Origin: Przewalskia tangutica
Lineage: Eukaryota; Streptophyta; Magnoliopsida; Solanales; Solanaceae
Direction: 5' to 3'
Length of the DNA stretch: 64,000 nt
NCBI GenBank assembly: GCA_029844215.1
Contig: JAQGDG010000260.1
Location: forward strand, 124,001 to 188,000
Made by a program: the position numbers and the translations under genes. Within the stretch, counting starts at the first letter, position 1. Every line of letters begins with the position of its first letter. Below are positions 1 to 11,022 of this stretch, piece by piece. The notes beneath the pieces were generated by a model, which was given only the letters and a program-made list of their open reading frames with translations, ran no database searches and was not told where the DNA came from.

Positions 1-95
1 ACGGTAATTAGAAACCAGTCTCTGAGGGCGATATTCGGTCTTATCAGACTATATTATTTGTGACGATACGTGCACTTGCGTGAGCATTTGTAAAT
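1..95 (+). mobile_element. 3' end of an Athila-like LTR (fragment)
   Basis: This stretch resembles the last ~90 bases of the Athila LTRs at 3125-3205 and 21603-21680. They share the GGCGATATTCGGTCTTA block and the ACGTGCACTTGCGT block. The match stops near position 95, where copia coding sequence on the other strand begins. It is probably the end of another Athila copy lying mostly outside the window. Confidence 0.6.
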
Positions 96-280
96 CGCCT
101 AACAAATCTTCTTTCCAGAAAGAGGTTTAATGGACATCTTACCTTTCAAATAGGATTCACAATTACCATAAGATTGTAAGTCAAATGGTTCGAGGTAATT
201 TAATTTTCTCAACCGTTCTATCCTCGTTTGGTTGATATGACTAAGTCTGCAATGCCACAAGTAGGTAGAATTTCTTTCAT
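96..280 (-). pseudogene. copia GAG-pre-integrase / integrase zinc-binding remnant
   Basis: Minus-strand translation of about 110-270 gives LWHCRLSHINQTRIERL followed by CESYLKGKM. This is the HHCC zinc-binding module that precedes copia integrase. The two histidines are present, but the second cysteine of the C-x2-C pair is read as tyrosine. The frame differs from that of the protease ORF ending at 281, so a frameshift separates them. Homology ends near 100, where the Athila LTR fragment begins, and the catalytic integrase core is missing. Confidence 0.7.
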
Positions 281-868
281 TTAACTTAGCCCTTTTATTT
301 GTTCATTGAAAATTTTCCTGCGGCAGTTTAATGTATATAATTCATTCACAAGAGGCGCAATTCCATACACAACATTATCTAAAGTCAAAACCATATTGCC
401 ATTAGACGTGTTTGAGGAAAATCCCTCTGAATCAAGTACAGGAATGGAAATAATATTCCTTGTTAAAGAAGGAACATAATAACAATCGTTCAACATTAAA
501 AAATTTCCAAAAGATAAATATATCCTATAAGTTCCCACGCGCTCAGCAGCAACTCGTGCTCCATTTCCGACGCGCAAGTCCACCTCGCGAGGCCCGACCT
601 TCCTGCTATCAGTTAGCCCCTGCACATTTGTACACTCACAAACGGTATCAAGTACCCAGGAGTGAGAATCATTTATAGATAGATTAATTTCAATTACAAA
701 CATACCTTGCCCAACAGGCCCAACAACACTTGGTGCCATTCCTTCGCCTAGAGCAGTGCAATCCTTTCTCCAATGCCCTTTTTTGTTGCAATTCATGCAA
801 ACATCCGATGTCGGCAGTTTCTTCTTCTTCTTCTTCGCCCATCTCTTGGGCTTCTTCTTCTTGAGCAA
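281..868 (-). pseudogene. copia gag zinc knuckle and protease remnant
   Basis: This 195-codon open stretch begins in a lysine-rich tract. It has a complete CCHC zinc knuckle (CMNCNKKGHWRKDC, 758-799), which binds genomic RNA in copia Gag. The retroviral-type aspartic protease follows, with its active site read as WVLDTVCE at about residues 71-78. The expected DTG is DTV, so the protease is probably inactive. The rest matches the usual protease-to-integrase linker. A frameshift in the GAA/AAG tract near 800-870 separates it from the upstream gag ORF, and a second one near 281 separates it from the integrase part. Confidence 0.75.
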
Positions 869-1536
869 CGACTTTGCCCTTCCTTCTGTCCCTCACTTTC
901 GGTTTGGGGCGACTAGAGAGCAACCATCGAATAGGTTTGGTTTTGGAGGTCGAAGATTCAAAAGTTTTCAACATATTATGTAACTCCGGCAATGTCGCTT
1001 TAGTCCCATTCATATTATAATTAACAATGAAACTCTCAAACGACCTAGAAAGTGAGTGCAGGATGAGGGTGGTGGAGACTCTATCATGAAACCTTATGTC
1101 TATAGAGGCCAACCTCTCAATCATCTTCAATACATGAGGTGAAACTTGGCCCCCTTCATTTAGCCTACACTTGAAAAGTTCTATTAGCAAGTCATACTCT
1201 ATTGTCTGACTCTGCGAATCATAAAGACTCTTCAAATGGGCTAACATTTCGTTGGGCCCCATAGTTTCATCTTTGTCTTTGCAATTGTGGTGACATAGAA
1301 GACAACATTAAGCATTGAGCTGATGTGGCATTCTTATAATGTTTCTCGTAGGCAGCTTTGCCAAAAGTAGCTTACTCAGCAGAGTCCTCCGTCGGAGCGG
1401 TTGGGAATACCTTATCCAATGTGTACTCAATTTGTTCCTGTCTTAGAACAATTCTAACATTTCTTAGCTGGTCAATGAATTTTGGTCCGGTGAGTCTGTT
1501 TGACTCCATGAGCATTTTCAACGAAATGTTTGACAT
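869..1536 (-). pseudogene. copia Gag (UBN2-type) remnant
   Basis: The start is placed at the ATG at 1536 (MSNISLKMLMES...), which fits the common beginning of copia Gag of this type; an earlier ATG at 1578 is also in frame. The usual UBN2-type Gag blocks follow: FIDQLRNVRIVLRQEQIEYT near the start, EMLAHLKSLYDSQS at about 1220-1250 and FHDRVSTTLILHSLSRSFESF at about 1020-1090. A stop at 1372-1374 and a frameshift near 1262 break it. Gag would form the particle shell. This copy cannot make a full protein as read. Confidence 0.75.
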
Positions 1537-1874
1537 TTCTGAAGATCTGAAGATATAGATAGAATAGGAAAAATGCAATCAATAATTCACTCTTCCAATA
1601 ATTTATACACATTCATAATTTGCTAATTTTTACATGGTCTTTTGTTTTAAATTAGCTCCCACTATTTTCATACTTCTACGACCCCATGGTAGAATACGGA
1701 CCTAAATCAATATAAAGGTCATAATGAGCCAAGATCCAAACATATGCTATATCGCGTTTGTTTTGGTGGTAACTTGATAAGCACACTTTGGTAAGTCTTG
1801 ACCATTGTAAAGAAACTTTACAACTCTTGGTTTGATTAAATATCTTTCATTTTAATCTTACGTCTTTAGACTAG
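1537..1874 (-). mobile_element. copia leader, part proximal to gag
   Basis: This non-coding leader lies between gag and the Athila insertion. It carries a degenerate repeated phrase around ACACTTTGG, also found several times at 21700-21930 on the far side of the Athila insert, which supports one continuous leader. No gene is visible. Confidence 0.55.
1870..1874. repeat. Athila target-site duplication, left (ACTAG)
   Basis: ACTAG directly precedes the LTR start TGATCGGTG. The same five bases follow the right LTR at 21696-21700. Confidence 0.8.
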
Positions 1875-3214
1875 TGATCGGTGTATTTTATATACACTTT
1901 TCGAGTCAGTTTTAGTAAGTCTTTTGTCCCTTTTTGTACAAATAAGTATCGTATTAGGATAATTTTTCTTTCTTTTGAGTCAAAGTGGTTAAAATGGCAC
2001 AATGGCGGAAAATGAGCTAAAGAGAGCAAAAAGGAGGTTCGAGCTAAAGCAGAGAAAGTGGCGAGCAGGCGAAACCTGGACCGCGCGGCTGATATCGAGA
2101 GGCTGCGAAGACCCAGCGCGCGGCTACTGTGTCAGCAGTGCGAGGGCGCGGCGCTAATCATCGAGAGGCTACGAAGTTGCGTGCGCCGCGCTCGAAGAGG
2201 TCGGCAGCGGCGCCAAATCACCCGAGACCACGAGATTCGGCCGCTGGCTGCCATGGCGCGGCGGAAATATCGGGTTTTGACGATTTTACGGGCGAACTGC
2301 AGGAAAAGTTAAGGCGGTTTAGTCTATAAAAGGAGAACCTAGGCGATTTTAAGGGTTCCCTTCTTGCACAACTCAAGATTTCTTGCTTGGATATTGGAGA
2401 CCATAATTTAGTACTTTCTTTTCCTTTTCTTTTCTTTATTTGTTTTTGTATGATGACTTTTGAATTAGTTCTTGTCATGTCAATGACTAGGAACTAATTC
2501 TCTTATAGGGCTTTCCATGTTAATTCTCTAGAAACTTATGTTATGAATTAATGCATGTCTATGGTTATTATTCTTCTTTGAGAGATTTATCCAATAATTG
2601 ATTTGAATGCTTGGTAATTAATTGACAACTAATTATCATTATATGATTTCTAATTTACTTGAAAGGAGAGATTGTGAATATCTTTGTAAGTTGGGTAGAC
2701 ATTCTTGGATTGGGGATGAAAATACCTCAATTATTTATGTAGTGTTAATGAGAGGCTTAAAAACCCTAATTTTGTGCATGGTGCGTGACGGTTAACTAGG
2801 TTTTTGTTCTTAATCCTCCTATAGAGTTATCCTTATCATCGAAAGGTAGTTAAGGTGCAATACTGGGGTTGAGTGTTTATATATCATACTTGGGAATATA
2901 AAACGATTTAGAAACTGCTTTCTCAGAGAAGAAGTCCATAATTCATTGCATTAATAAATAACATAAGCGGATAGTTGAAGAGACATGGAAGCCCTATTCC
3001 CATCACATCTGAAGTAAACTCATTAGTTAAATTAGTCTTTATAATTCTTAGTTATAAACACACAAAATCAAATATCAATTGCCAAATAGATACCAAAAGA
3101 TAGATAGTTGGTACTTGAACCCTAATCCTTGTGGACGATATTCGGTCTTACTAGGACTATATTACTTGTCACGATAACGTGCACTTGCGTTAAAGTGTGT
3201 GCATCTTTTCGCGC
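1875..3214 (+). repeat. Athila 5' LTR
   Basis: It starts TGATCGGTGTATTTTATATAC and aligns over its whole length with 20372-21695. A TATA-like CTATAAAAGG lies near 2325 and marks the likely U3/R promoter. The right edge overlaps a small deletion between the LTR end and the primer site: the other LTR ends CGCGCATCA, and here CGCGC runs straight into CGTTGCC. Confidence 0.82.
2323..2334 (+). promoter_or_regulatory. TATA box in Athila 5' LTR
   Basis: CTATAAAAGGAG is conserved in the 3' LTR at about 20815-20826. Its place in the middle of the LTR fits the U3/R promoter. Confidence 0.6.
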
Positions 3215-3228
3215 CGTTGCCGGGGATT
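3211..3228 (+). promoter_or_regulatory. Athila primer binding site
   Basis: GCGCCGTTGCCGGGGATT matches the primer site commonly seen in Athila/Calypso elements (TGGCGCCGTTGCCGGGGA, thought to pair with tRNA-Asp), with its first bases altered. Confidence 0.75.
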
Positions 3229-3388
3229 AGGCATAGTTCAATATCAAATTTATCTATTTTTAATTTCTAATTTGGTTTTTATTTTTTATTTTTTATTTTC
3301 ACGTTTTTTTATTATTTATTTATTTATTTCAAAAATCAGGGTGCCGTGATTTGTTGTCTGTTTTTGATCTATTTCAGGAAATCAGTTT
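3229..3388 (+). mobile_element. Athila leader, T-rich
   Basis: This short non-coding leader contains repeated TTTATTT runs. No gene is visible. Confidence 0.5.
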
Positions 3389-3715
3389 ATGCGAAGGAGA
3401 AGAGGGGCAGACACTCTTGTTCCCTTCAATCCAGATTGAGAAAACATGTAAGCGAGCGAAAGAATCAGGATTGCAACCTCGATAGAGATGAATGGCGTCT
3501 GAGACAACAACATGATGAGAGAAGGGTTAGGTGAAAATCAGCCCAATCTAGGAATACCTCGGCAAGTACCTATGGATGTCGAGGAAAGAGTTCAGGTCCA
3601 TGCAGAAAGAAGCTTGGGAGACTATGTGCTGTCTAGAGTGAATGGAGCACGCACGTGTATTAGGCTCCACTGCCGTAGGAGCAAACAACCGAGATAAAGC
3701 GGCGATTCTAAGCAT
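3389..3715 (+). pseudogene. Athila gag, 5' part, cut by the nested element
   Basis: The ATG at 3389 begins an Athila Gag start (MRRRRGADTLVPFNP). Frame shifts follow within about 60 codons. The later block SLGDYVLSRVNGA and, in a shifted frame, AVGANNRDKAAIL are typical Athila Gag positions. The gene is interrupted at 3715 by the element at 3716-15033 and resumes at 15034. Gag would form the virus-like particle. Frameshifts mean no product is expected. Confidence 0.75.
3711..3715. repeat. target-site duplication of nested element, left (AGCAT)
   Basis: AGCAT precedes TGTTGACACCC. The partner at 15034-15038 reads AGCAC, one base different. Confidence 0.65.
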
Positions 3716-4767
3716 TGTTGACACCCAATTTTGACCCTCGTCGGTACCATTAACCATAAAATTACACTAATTTTGTAAAATAATTTTTATGATTTTTATA
3801 ATAAAATGTAGCGATAAAACATAAATACAGGCATAAATAATTAATTTAATAATGGCATCGCGTCTTACGTAGAGTTTTAAGCACTTAGAGTCTCGCGCCC
3901 GCATTAATTAACTTTAAGCTTTGTCGTAATTCTTAAATAATTAATAAATGCATAAAATAAATAATTTAGCGATAACGTCGTGTCAGGTAGCATAGCCGCA
4001 TTTATTAGTAATCATTTGTAATTTAAAGTCAATTTTTTTTTAATCTAAATACATGCATTTAAAAGCGTCGCATTTATAAAAGCTTTAAACAATTCTTAAA
4101 AATCATACTTGCATTTAGCGTTTAAATAATTTAATCTAAGCTCATTTTAATTTTAATTTAACTTCGCAATAATGCACAATAATAAGATTTTAAATAATAG
4201 CGTCGCATTCTAAAGTATTAAGCATTAATTAAATAGCACGCCCGCATTTATTTATTATAACAATTAGATTAATGAAGCACCTAATTATTTTAATCACATT
4301 TGTTAATTTAAGTTATCACTAATTAATTAATACACTTGCCTAAAATTAATTAGCTAATTAATTAACTAGCCTAAAAACTAATTAAACTCCTAGATTTTAA
4401 TACTACCCTTTAACTACCCAAATTTAACTAATTCGCATTGACGCGACACATGACCAGCCTCCTCTACCTTATCACCAAAGGCCACGCTAAAACTGATTAC
4501 TTCAAATCTCTTCTTTCCCTCACACTCGTCCTTCTCGTCGAAAACCTAAAAACAACCACAGAAAAAAAAAACTGTACGCGCGCGATTTCGCCGAGAATCC
4601 GGGACTTTCCTTACCCATGCACACAGACAGCTCATAACTTACCATAAGCTTACAAGATCAGAAAAGAATCGTATCTCATAGAATCAGCGCGAATCTTACC
4701 GAAATCGCATCAAAATCAGTCCAAAATCGCGTCGATGGCTTACCAAATTCAGAACACGAATTAGGGC

Positions 4768-4776
4768 TATAAATAC
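4768..4776 (+). promoter_or_regulatory. TATA box in 5' LTR of the large Ogre/Tat-like element
   Basis: CTATAAATA is the clearest core promoter in the LTR and is conserved at 12079-12087 in the other LTR. Transcription would start about 30 bases downstream. Confidence 0.6.
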
Positions 4777-6907
4777 AGGTTTATACGCATGCAAAAGGGA
4801 GGTGAGGAGAAGGGCAGAACATTGGGAGAATCGAGATAGGCAGAGCTCGAGTTGGAGGGCAGTCGGGTAGCACCTTTGACTGGGCGAGAACCCAGCAGAT
4901 TCGCATAGGGCATGGGAGCAACAATCAGTTAATCGCAGCACTCAAGTAAGCACACCCTCAAACGACTAGTGTCGCACAGCCTCTAACCTTTAAGCAAGCA
5001 CTAGAATAGGCAGGTCGAAAACCAATTGAAAACCGAATAGGCATTTAGGAATCAGAACCGTGAACTTCAAGGCGCAATTGCTCTCGAAGCCTCATTTCTC
5101 CCCACCGCATTAGCTAGCCCTCCGAGTGGACCGACGACTTGATACGCTGCCTCGGTTCGCTGTCCGGAGAAGGTAAATCCGAATCCCTTTAAATTCTGTT
5201 ATATCCCTATTATGATGTATGTTTTGTTTATCTCAAAATGTCCCTCTGTGCTTCAATATTGATTCCGCCTCCGCTATGTGCCCTGTTTTCTAAGTCATGC
5301 AGCTTGTGTTGATCTTACATACTCATTGCATCTCTGTCCAGTGTTAAGTAAATGCTAAGTGACGTTTTAAAAAAAAAAAACGAGTATAAACTCTCATAAG
5401 AACTTAACAAAAGGGTCTGTTTGTATTTGCTTGCTTGTCCTATGTTTCCACTGTCTTTCTACAAGTTCAACCCTCAATCTTGTGTTGGCCTTAAATCTGT
5501 ATGTATGGTTAACTTTCTGATAACGGCCTTTTGGCATAACCTTGTCAATCTATGTAGCCCCAATCACTGCACAAGTTTGGTCTCTGCCTCAAAATGTTTA
5601 AACTTTAGAAGGCTTAAAGATTGTCATTAAAAATGAATCAAAGCATATTCATGTAGTTTAGTGTCGAGTGTTGTTAGTGAAAAATGTAACTGTAACGGCT
5701 TGTGTAAATCTGTTAATGCGATTAAATAATGTTATGATGTATACCTAGACTTGTGATAGGCTATCTTAGAATTAGTGGCCTAAAAGATCAAGTGTGTATG
5801 TGCAGTTAGGAATATCTTGTCTCTTTTCATATTTTATGAGAAATATCATGCTTGGAACCTGTTTAGTTCCAGATAAGTCCATAAGCTCGCAGTGTAAATA
5901 GAATTAATGATGATCCCAGTTTCGTTCATTGTTTGCCCTTATTTGGTAAGCCATTCTACTTGCTATTCGTTTAAAGGATCATGTCTTAACAGAGGATGAA
6001 TGATTGAGGTAAACAAGAGTAAGATGCGCAAGGACATCATATGATCAATTGCTTTAGATTTCTAAGTTAAATGTGGTCTATCACTCGTTTGAGCCTGCCC
6101 ATCCTTCTTTTAAAAATCAAAAATAATTGGTTGGGTTTACACCGCTTTAGTCTTGGATTTATCCTCCTCTAAATTGATAATTTATTATTTGGGCGCCTAC
6201 TTGTTTCCTCTGTTTGCCTTATCGCTCTCCATTCCCCGCCCAAAGGTCGTGTTAAAGTATAGAATCAGTGGATAATGCATATGTTCCGCCTCTCAAGATC
6301 ATTTTGTTTACTGCTGTCTTTGATACAATTGGACAAATACTAATCTTTATCCTTTTTATTTTTACATGAAATGCATCGGAGGCAAATGAAGAGTTTCGTT
6401 GCGAGACTCATCACGAGCTACTTCAAACGGCAACCCGCGTCTATGTGCATCCGCATTCGCGTTCCCGCTTCAGGAATTCCTAGAAAAAACAAATAGGACG
6501 TCGCCATCCGTCGTAAAGAGCATTCTTAAATCCCGTCCTCTCTCTTTACTTGCTATTCATTTATTTATTTGTTTATTGTAATTTAATTACTCTATTTCTG
6601 TAATATTTAGGATATCTAGCAATTAGGTCTTTAAATATATGAGACGGGGAGTAATTACATTTTAGAAACGCATTCTTCTTTATTTGCCTTTTAGGACTAT
6701 TAAGCATGTTTAAAAATCTGCAAAAATAAGTAATCTAACTTGCATCATAAAACCAACAATTTGTTAAAATCCATAAACAGATTTTCTCTTAAACTCTCAA
6801 AATAGCATCTTAACATTTTATATAATATTACGCGCAGGTTAAGCAAGATTAATTTAGCTAGTAGCATACCTAACTAAATAACCTTTGCATAAATACATAA
6901 TTAGTCC

Positions 6908-7660
6908 ATAAAGCACCTTCCTAGCATTCTTTAGCATTTTAGCATCCTTCTAGCACCTTTTTAAAAGCACCCCTTCACATTTAACACTTCTTGCATTTTT
7001 AGCACCTCTTTTAGCATTTTGCACTTTTAACACCCTTTGTTTTTAGCACCCTTTACCTTTAAAGTTAATCCCTTAGCACCCTCTTAATATTTAGGCACCC
7101 TAGCACTACTTCGTTTACACTTAGCACTTTTAAATTGCTAGCACTTTTGTTAAGCGTCTCTAACATTTAATATTTTAGCACCTCTTAGCATTCTTTCGCA
7201 TATAGCACCTTTTGCTCTTTTTAGACTAAAGCATCTTTAAACATTTTAGCATCGCATTTTTCTTAAATATAATAATTACCCTAGGTTTGGCAGACAACCG
7301 CATGAGTTAAGCGGATCTTAGAGGTGCCTAACCCCTTCCTCTAGATTAATAAAGAACCCTTACCCAGAATCTCACTAAGTTTAGCAGACCATAAAATGGA
7401 GTTAATGTTTTACTTTAAACTAGTTAAACATTTAGGTGTCCTAATTCACCCAAACTAATTAGGTGGCGACTCCGCGAACCCTTAGCATTCTAGCAACCCT
7501 TTAGCATTTTTCTTTTTCTTTTAGCACCCTTTTAAACTTTAGCCCTTTTTGCACCTTTAGTACCTTTAAGCTTTTAAACATCTTTTGCAATTTTAGCATC
7601 CTTTTAGCATTTTTAGAACTTTTTAAACACTTCTTTAAACACTTTAACTTTCCTTCTTAA
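6908..7660 (+). repeat. TTTTAGCAYY-rich low-complexity block in LTR
   Basis: Dozens of short degenerate units of the form TTAGCACC or TTTAGCATT follow each other, ending in T and A runs. The same block is at about 14160-14930 in the 3' LTR, so it belongs to the element. Confidence 0.75.
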
Positions 7661-7783
7661 CTTTTTTAAAAAAAAAAAAAAAAACCTCTAAGCCTCTTAA
7701 ACCATTTATTATTTATTTTCTAACCTTTGCATTTTAAGCAGGAGTTTTATTTAAAAATGCATGGCCGAAAAGTAGCGACAGAA

Positions 7784-7800
7784 TGGCGACTACTGGGACT
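7784..7800 (+). promoter_or_regulatory. primer binding site of the large Ogre/Tat-like element
   Basis: TGGCGACTACTGGGACT lies three bases after the LTR end. It resembles the tRNA-Arg-type site TGGCGACTC...TGGGGA reported for Ogre/Tat elements, with small losses. Confidence 0.65.
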
Positions 7801-9327
7801 TTAGGTTCTTAACACATGCACTAGGATAATTATTTGGCAATTACTTTTGCATTTAATTTTTATGTGTTGTATTTTGTTTTATTTATTTTTGATTGCTACC
7901 TGCTTTACTGCTTTCCTTAAACTGGCATTCCGCTCATATTTCTTCCACTCTGGAAAATTCACACAATCACACACTACATGCGAGGTGCGCTGGGTGCATC
8001 AAGAAAATTCTTTCTTCAAAACCAAATTTAGGAGAGTTGGTAATATACGTGGAGTGCCGGTCTACCAGGTGGCGCGTAGCCTTCTCACGAGTAGTCCGCT
8101 CAGAACCTGCGTCTAGAAAAGCCAAATCTTAGAAACTTAAGATAGAGCTATACCACCCTTATTTTAGGGCATGCGTGCATTTACCTTAGGTGGGTCGGTC
8201 CTGGCATCGACACCACAATTAGGAAGACACTAACTTGTCGACGGGTTTCTCAACCCAACGACCAACCAAAGATATTATGTGTAGCGTGACAATGAGACAA
8301 ATCAAGCCCAATCATGACATGCGAAATTGGGAAAAGTGCAATCATTTGGTCGCCATTTCCAACAAAGGCATTATAGTTGGACGACTTGGACTAATCCGTC
8401 ATAATCTCGCATAAGTGACGTTTAGGCTTACCTCTGGCATAAAGAGGTCCCCCCGCATGTTAGGAAACGTTTGAATGTGCTATATGCAATATATCTGCTA
8501 CATACAAAATTATGTGCTTTATGCTAACACCGTTTGTTGCATTTTAGAAAGATTTATCATCTCCCCAAAGGTCGATTTGTATTTGACTTAGCAACGGCAG
8601 AGCATCAATATTTCACAAGATCAAAGGCACGGTCCAAATGACACGACCGATTCTGGGCATCCGAGCGGAACGATCTGAACTCGCTCGTTCCTATAGCAAA
8701 GCAGGGTCTCGTAAAGAAGAGCAGCATGACACCTTCTCAAAATCGACAATATAGGAAACTGCATGCGGGCCGCAAATCCAAGCGCACTGTACGCAGATGT
8801 CAAGGACAAGCGCGCGAAGTCAAATACAAATCGACCCCCAAAACTCACAAAATTTTCTTTCGAGCGCAGTCTTTTCATATTAATGTATAGCAAATGCAAT
8901 AGCCGAAGCAGAAAATACGGCAAAAAGTTTCTTCGTAAGAAGAAACAGCAGAGGCAGAAGATATGAAAAAAAAAAAAATCTAAAAATTCAAAATCCGCAT
9001 CAGAAGCAGCAGCAGCAGAAAAGGGCATCAACAATCGGCAATCAAAGCTCAGAGTTCCGCAACAAAACCTAGCGCGTCAACTCGGGCATAAAGTCAAACT
9101 TGCAACCAGCGCATCGCACACAACAAAGGCATCATAACAATTCATCATTTGCAGTTTAGCACGCCCGCGAAGACAACACCTCGCACTATCTCGCATATCA
9201 GGGACGATATCTCTACCCATAAAATTGCACTTCTCATATGTATATATCATTTTTAAACAGGTATACACTAACGTCTTTTCTCAAGCTTAGCTTGCAGGAG
9301 CATTCATTCTACAGGAGCAGCAACACG
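7801..9327 (+). mobile_element. internal leader region, non-coding
   Basis: Positions 7801-8620 align with 32547-33360 of the second element (32112-36910), up to the beginning of that element's gag relic. The gag part is absent here: 8640 onward resumes homology with about 34440-35030. The open frames in this region are short and not shared between copies, so I call no gene. Confidence 0.65.
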
Positions 9328-10262
9328 TCCAGGCAACGACGTTATCAGCACATCAAGTCTATGCAACGACGCCAGCAGCAACACGTCCAGACAACGACGT
9401 AATCAGCAAGTCCATGCAACGACGCCAAGAAAGAACGCTGGCCCGCATAACGACGTAATCAAGAAGTCCACGCAACGACGCCAAAGAAGAATACGCCCGC
9501 ATAACGACGTTATCACAAAGAAGTCCATGCAACGACGCCAGCAAAGAACATCGCCCGCATAACGACGTAATCAGCAAGTCCATGCAACGACGCCAAAGAA
9601 GAACGCGCCCGCATAACGACGACGTAATCAAGAAGTCCATGCAACGACGCCAAGAAGAATACGCCCGCATAACGACGCGACAAGACAAAGAAGTCCATGC
9701 AACGACGCCAAAGAAGAACACGCCCGCATAACGACGTAATCGCGAAGTCCATGCAACGACGCCGCAAAGAACGCTGCCCGCATAACGACGAATCAAGAAG
9801 TCCACGAACGACGCCAAGAAGAATACGCCCGCATAACGACGCGACAAGACAAAGAAGTCCACGCAACGACGCCAAGAAGAATACGCCCGCATAAACGACG
9901 CGATCGCACAACAAGTCTACGCAACGACGCCAGCAACAACGTCCAGGCAACGACGTTATCAGCACAACAAGTCTACTCAACGACGCCAAAGAAGAACACG
10001 CCCGCATAACGACGTAATCAAGAAGTCCATGCAACGACGCCAAGAAGAATACGCCCGTGCAATGACGCGATCAAGACAACAAGTCCACGCAACGACGCCA
10101 AAGAAGAATATCGCCCGCATAACGACGTGATCAAGAAGTCCACGCAACGACGCCAAGAAGAACACGCCCAGTAACGACGCGATCAAAGACAATGAGTCCA
10201 CGCAACGACGCCATCAAGAACACGCCCAGTAACGACGCGACAAGACAAAGAAGTCCAAAACA
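9328..10262 (+). repeat. tandem array, unit about 53-58 bp
   Basis: About 17 degenerate units are present. Each is built from two half-units, one around GTCCATGCAACGACGCCAAG and one around CGCCCGCATAACGACGTAAT. The array lies in the part before the polypurine tract that is hypervariable in Tat-lineage elements. Long open frames cross it on the minus strand only because the unit lacks stop codons in some frames. Confidence 0.88.
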
Positions 10263-11022
10263 ACGCCATCATCAAGATATTACATCTACACACAAGATTT
10301 TCTCTGCTTCTCAAAATTGCATTTTTATCATTCATGCTTTATTATTCGCCTTAGCAGCTTATGCACTAACTCTTTCGAGCTTTAGTATACAGGACACCGC
10401 AGCAGCGACAACATATCCGCATTCACAATCGCAACACGCCCGCGTGCGGCGAAATCACAAAGATTTGCAAAGATCGCATCAACACAAAGCAGCATCATAT
10501 TTTGCAGATAACCTTTTCTACTCACGCCAGCATTACTTTAAAATTACGATCATCATTTTGCCTTAACAGCATGCACTAACCGCTTGTTCAAGTCTTAGTA
10601 CGCAGGAGCAGGAGCACAACGTGGATTTTCTCTACAAATAACCGGCAACTGCCGGGCCAACCTTCCCAACGACGCGTAGCGCCAAGCCGTGGCCCACTCG
10701 CCCACATCACCATGTAACCCAAAGACCATAAGCCATACGCAGACACCCTGTGTTCAAGCCGCTTATTTTCTTTACTTTTTAGACCATAACCCAAAGGTCA
10801 TCATAACTCGACATCGGGATGCCTTTTAAGTCCGCATTAGCCCGCTTTGGTGTTTTGACCATGGTAGCCCAAATACGCCATAACTCGACATCGACGCTTT
10901 TGATTTTGCGCCACTTTGTCTACCGCCAAAGATTTTTGCAATTCAAGATCGAGACAAAATTACATGAGTCAACGCCTTTGTCCAAGATTCTTCCATCATC
11001 TCCATACAAAGAGGACATCCGC
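10263..11022 (+). mobile_element. 3' untranslated region and polypurine tract of the large Ogre/Tat-like element
   Basis: The region aligns with 35850-36477 of the second element. It ends in CATACAAAGAGGACATCCGC at about 11003-11022, the likely polypurine tract just before the LTR. Confidence 0.6.

Larger units (their letters stand above)
3716..7780 (+). repeat. 5' LTR of the large Ogre/Tat-like element
   Basis: It starts TGTTGACACCC and ends AGTAGCGACA just before the primer site. The first ~700 bases are AT-rich. A pyrimidine-rich block at 4440-4640 and a TATA box at 4768 follow, then about 2 kb of mixed sequence, and finally the TAGCA-rich block at 6908-7660. It aligns collinearly with 11023-15033. 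Many differences between the two are small indels at CAG or CTG. Confidence 0.85.

Noticed and set aside
8621..9034. 137-residue Phe/Leu-rich minus-strand frame
   Set aside because: The homologous region near 34440-34830 does not keep this frame, so it is a chance frame in non-coding element DNA.
9359..10201. Several 170-180-residue open frames on the minus strand
   Set aside because: They translate the tandem array; repeats without stop codons give long frames. No start context, domain or conservation supports a gene.
9328..10262. Regular repeats that look CRISPR-like at first sight
   Set aside because: There are no unique spacers between constant repeats; the whole unit repeats and diverges. 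The genome is a plant nucleus and the array lies inside an LTR element.
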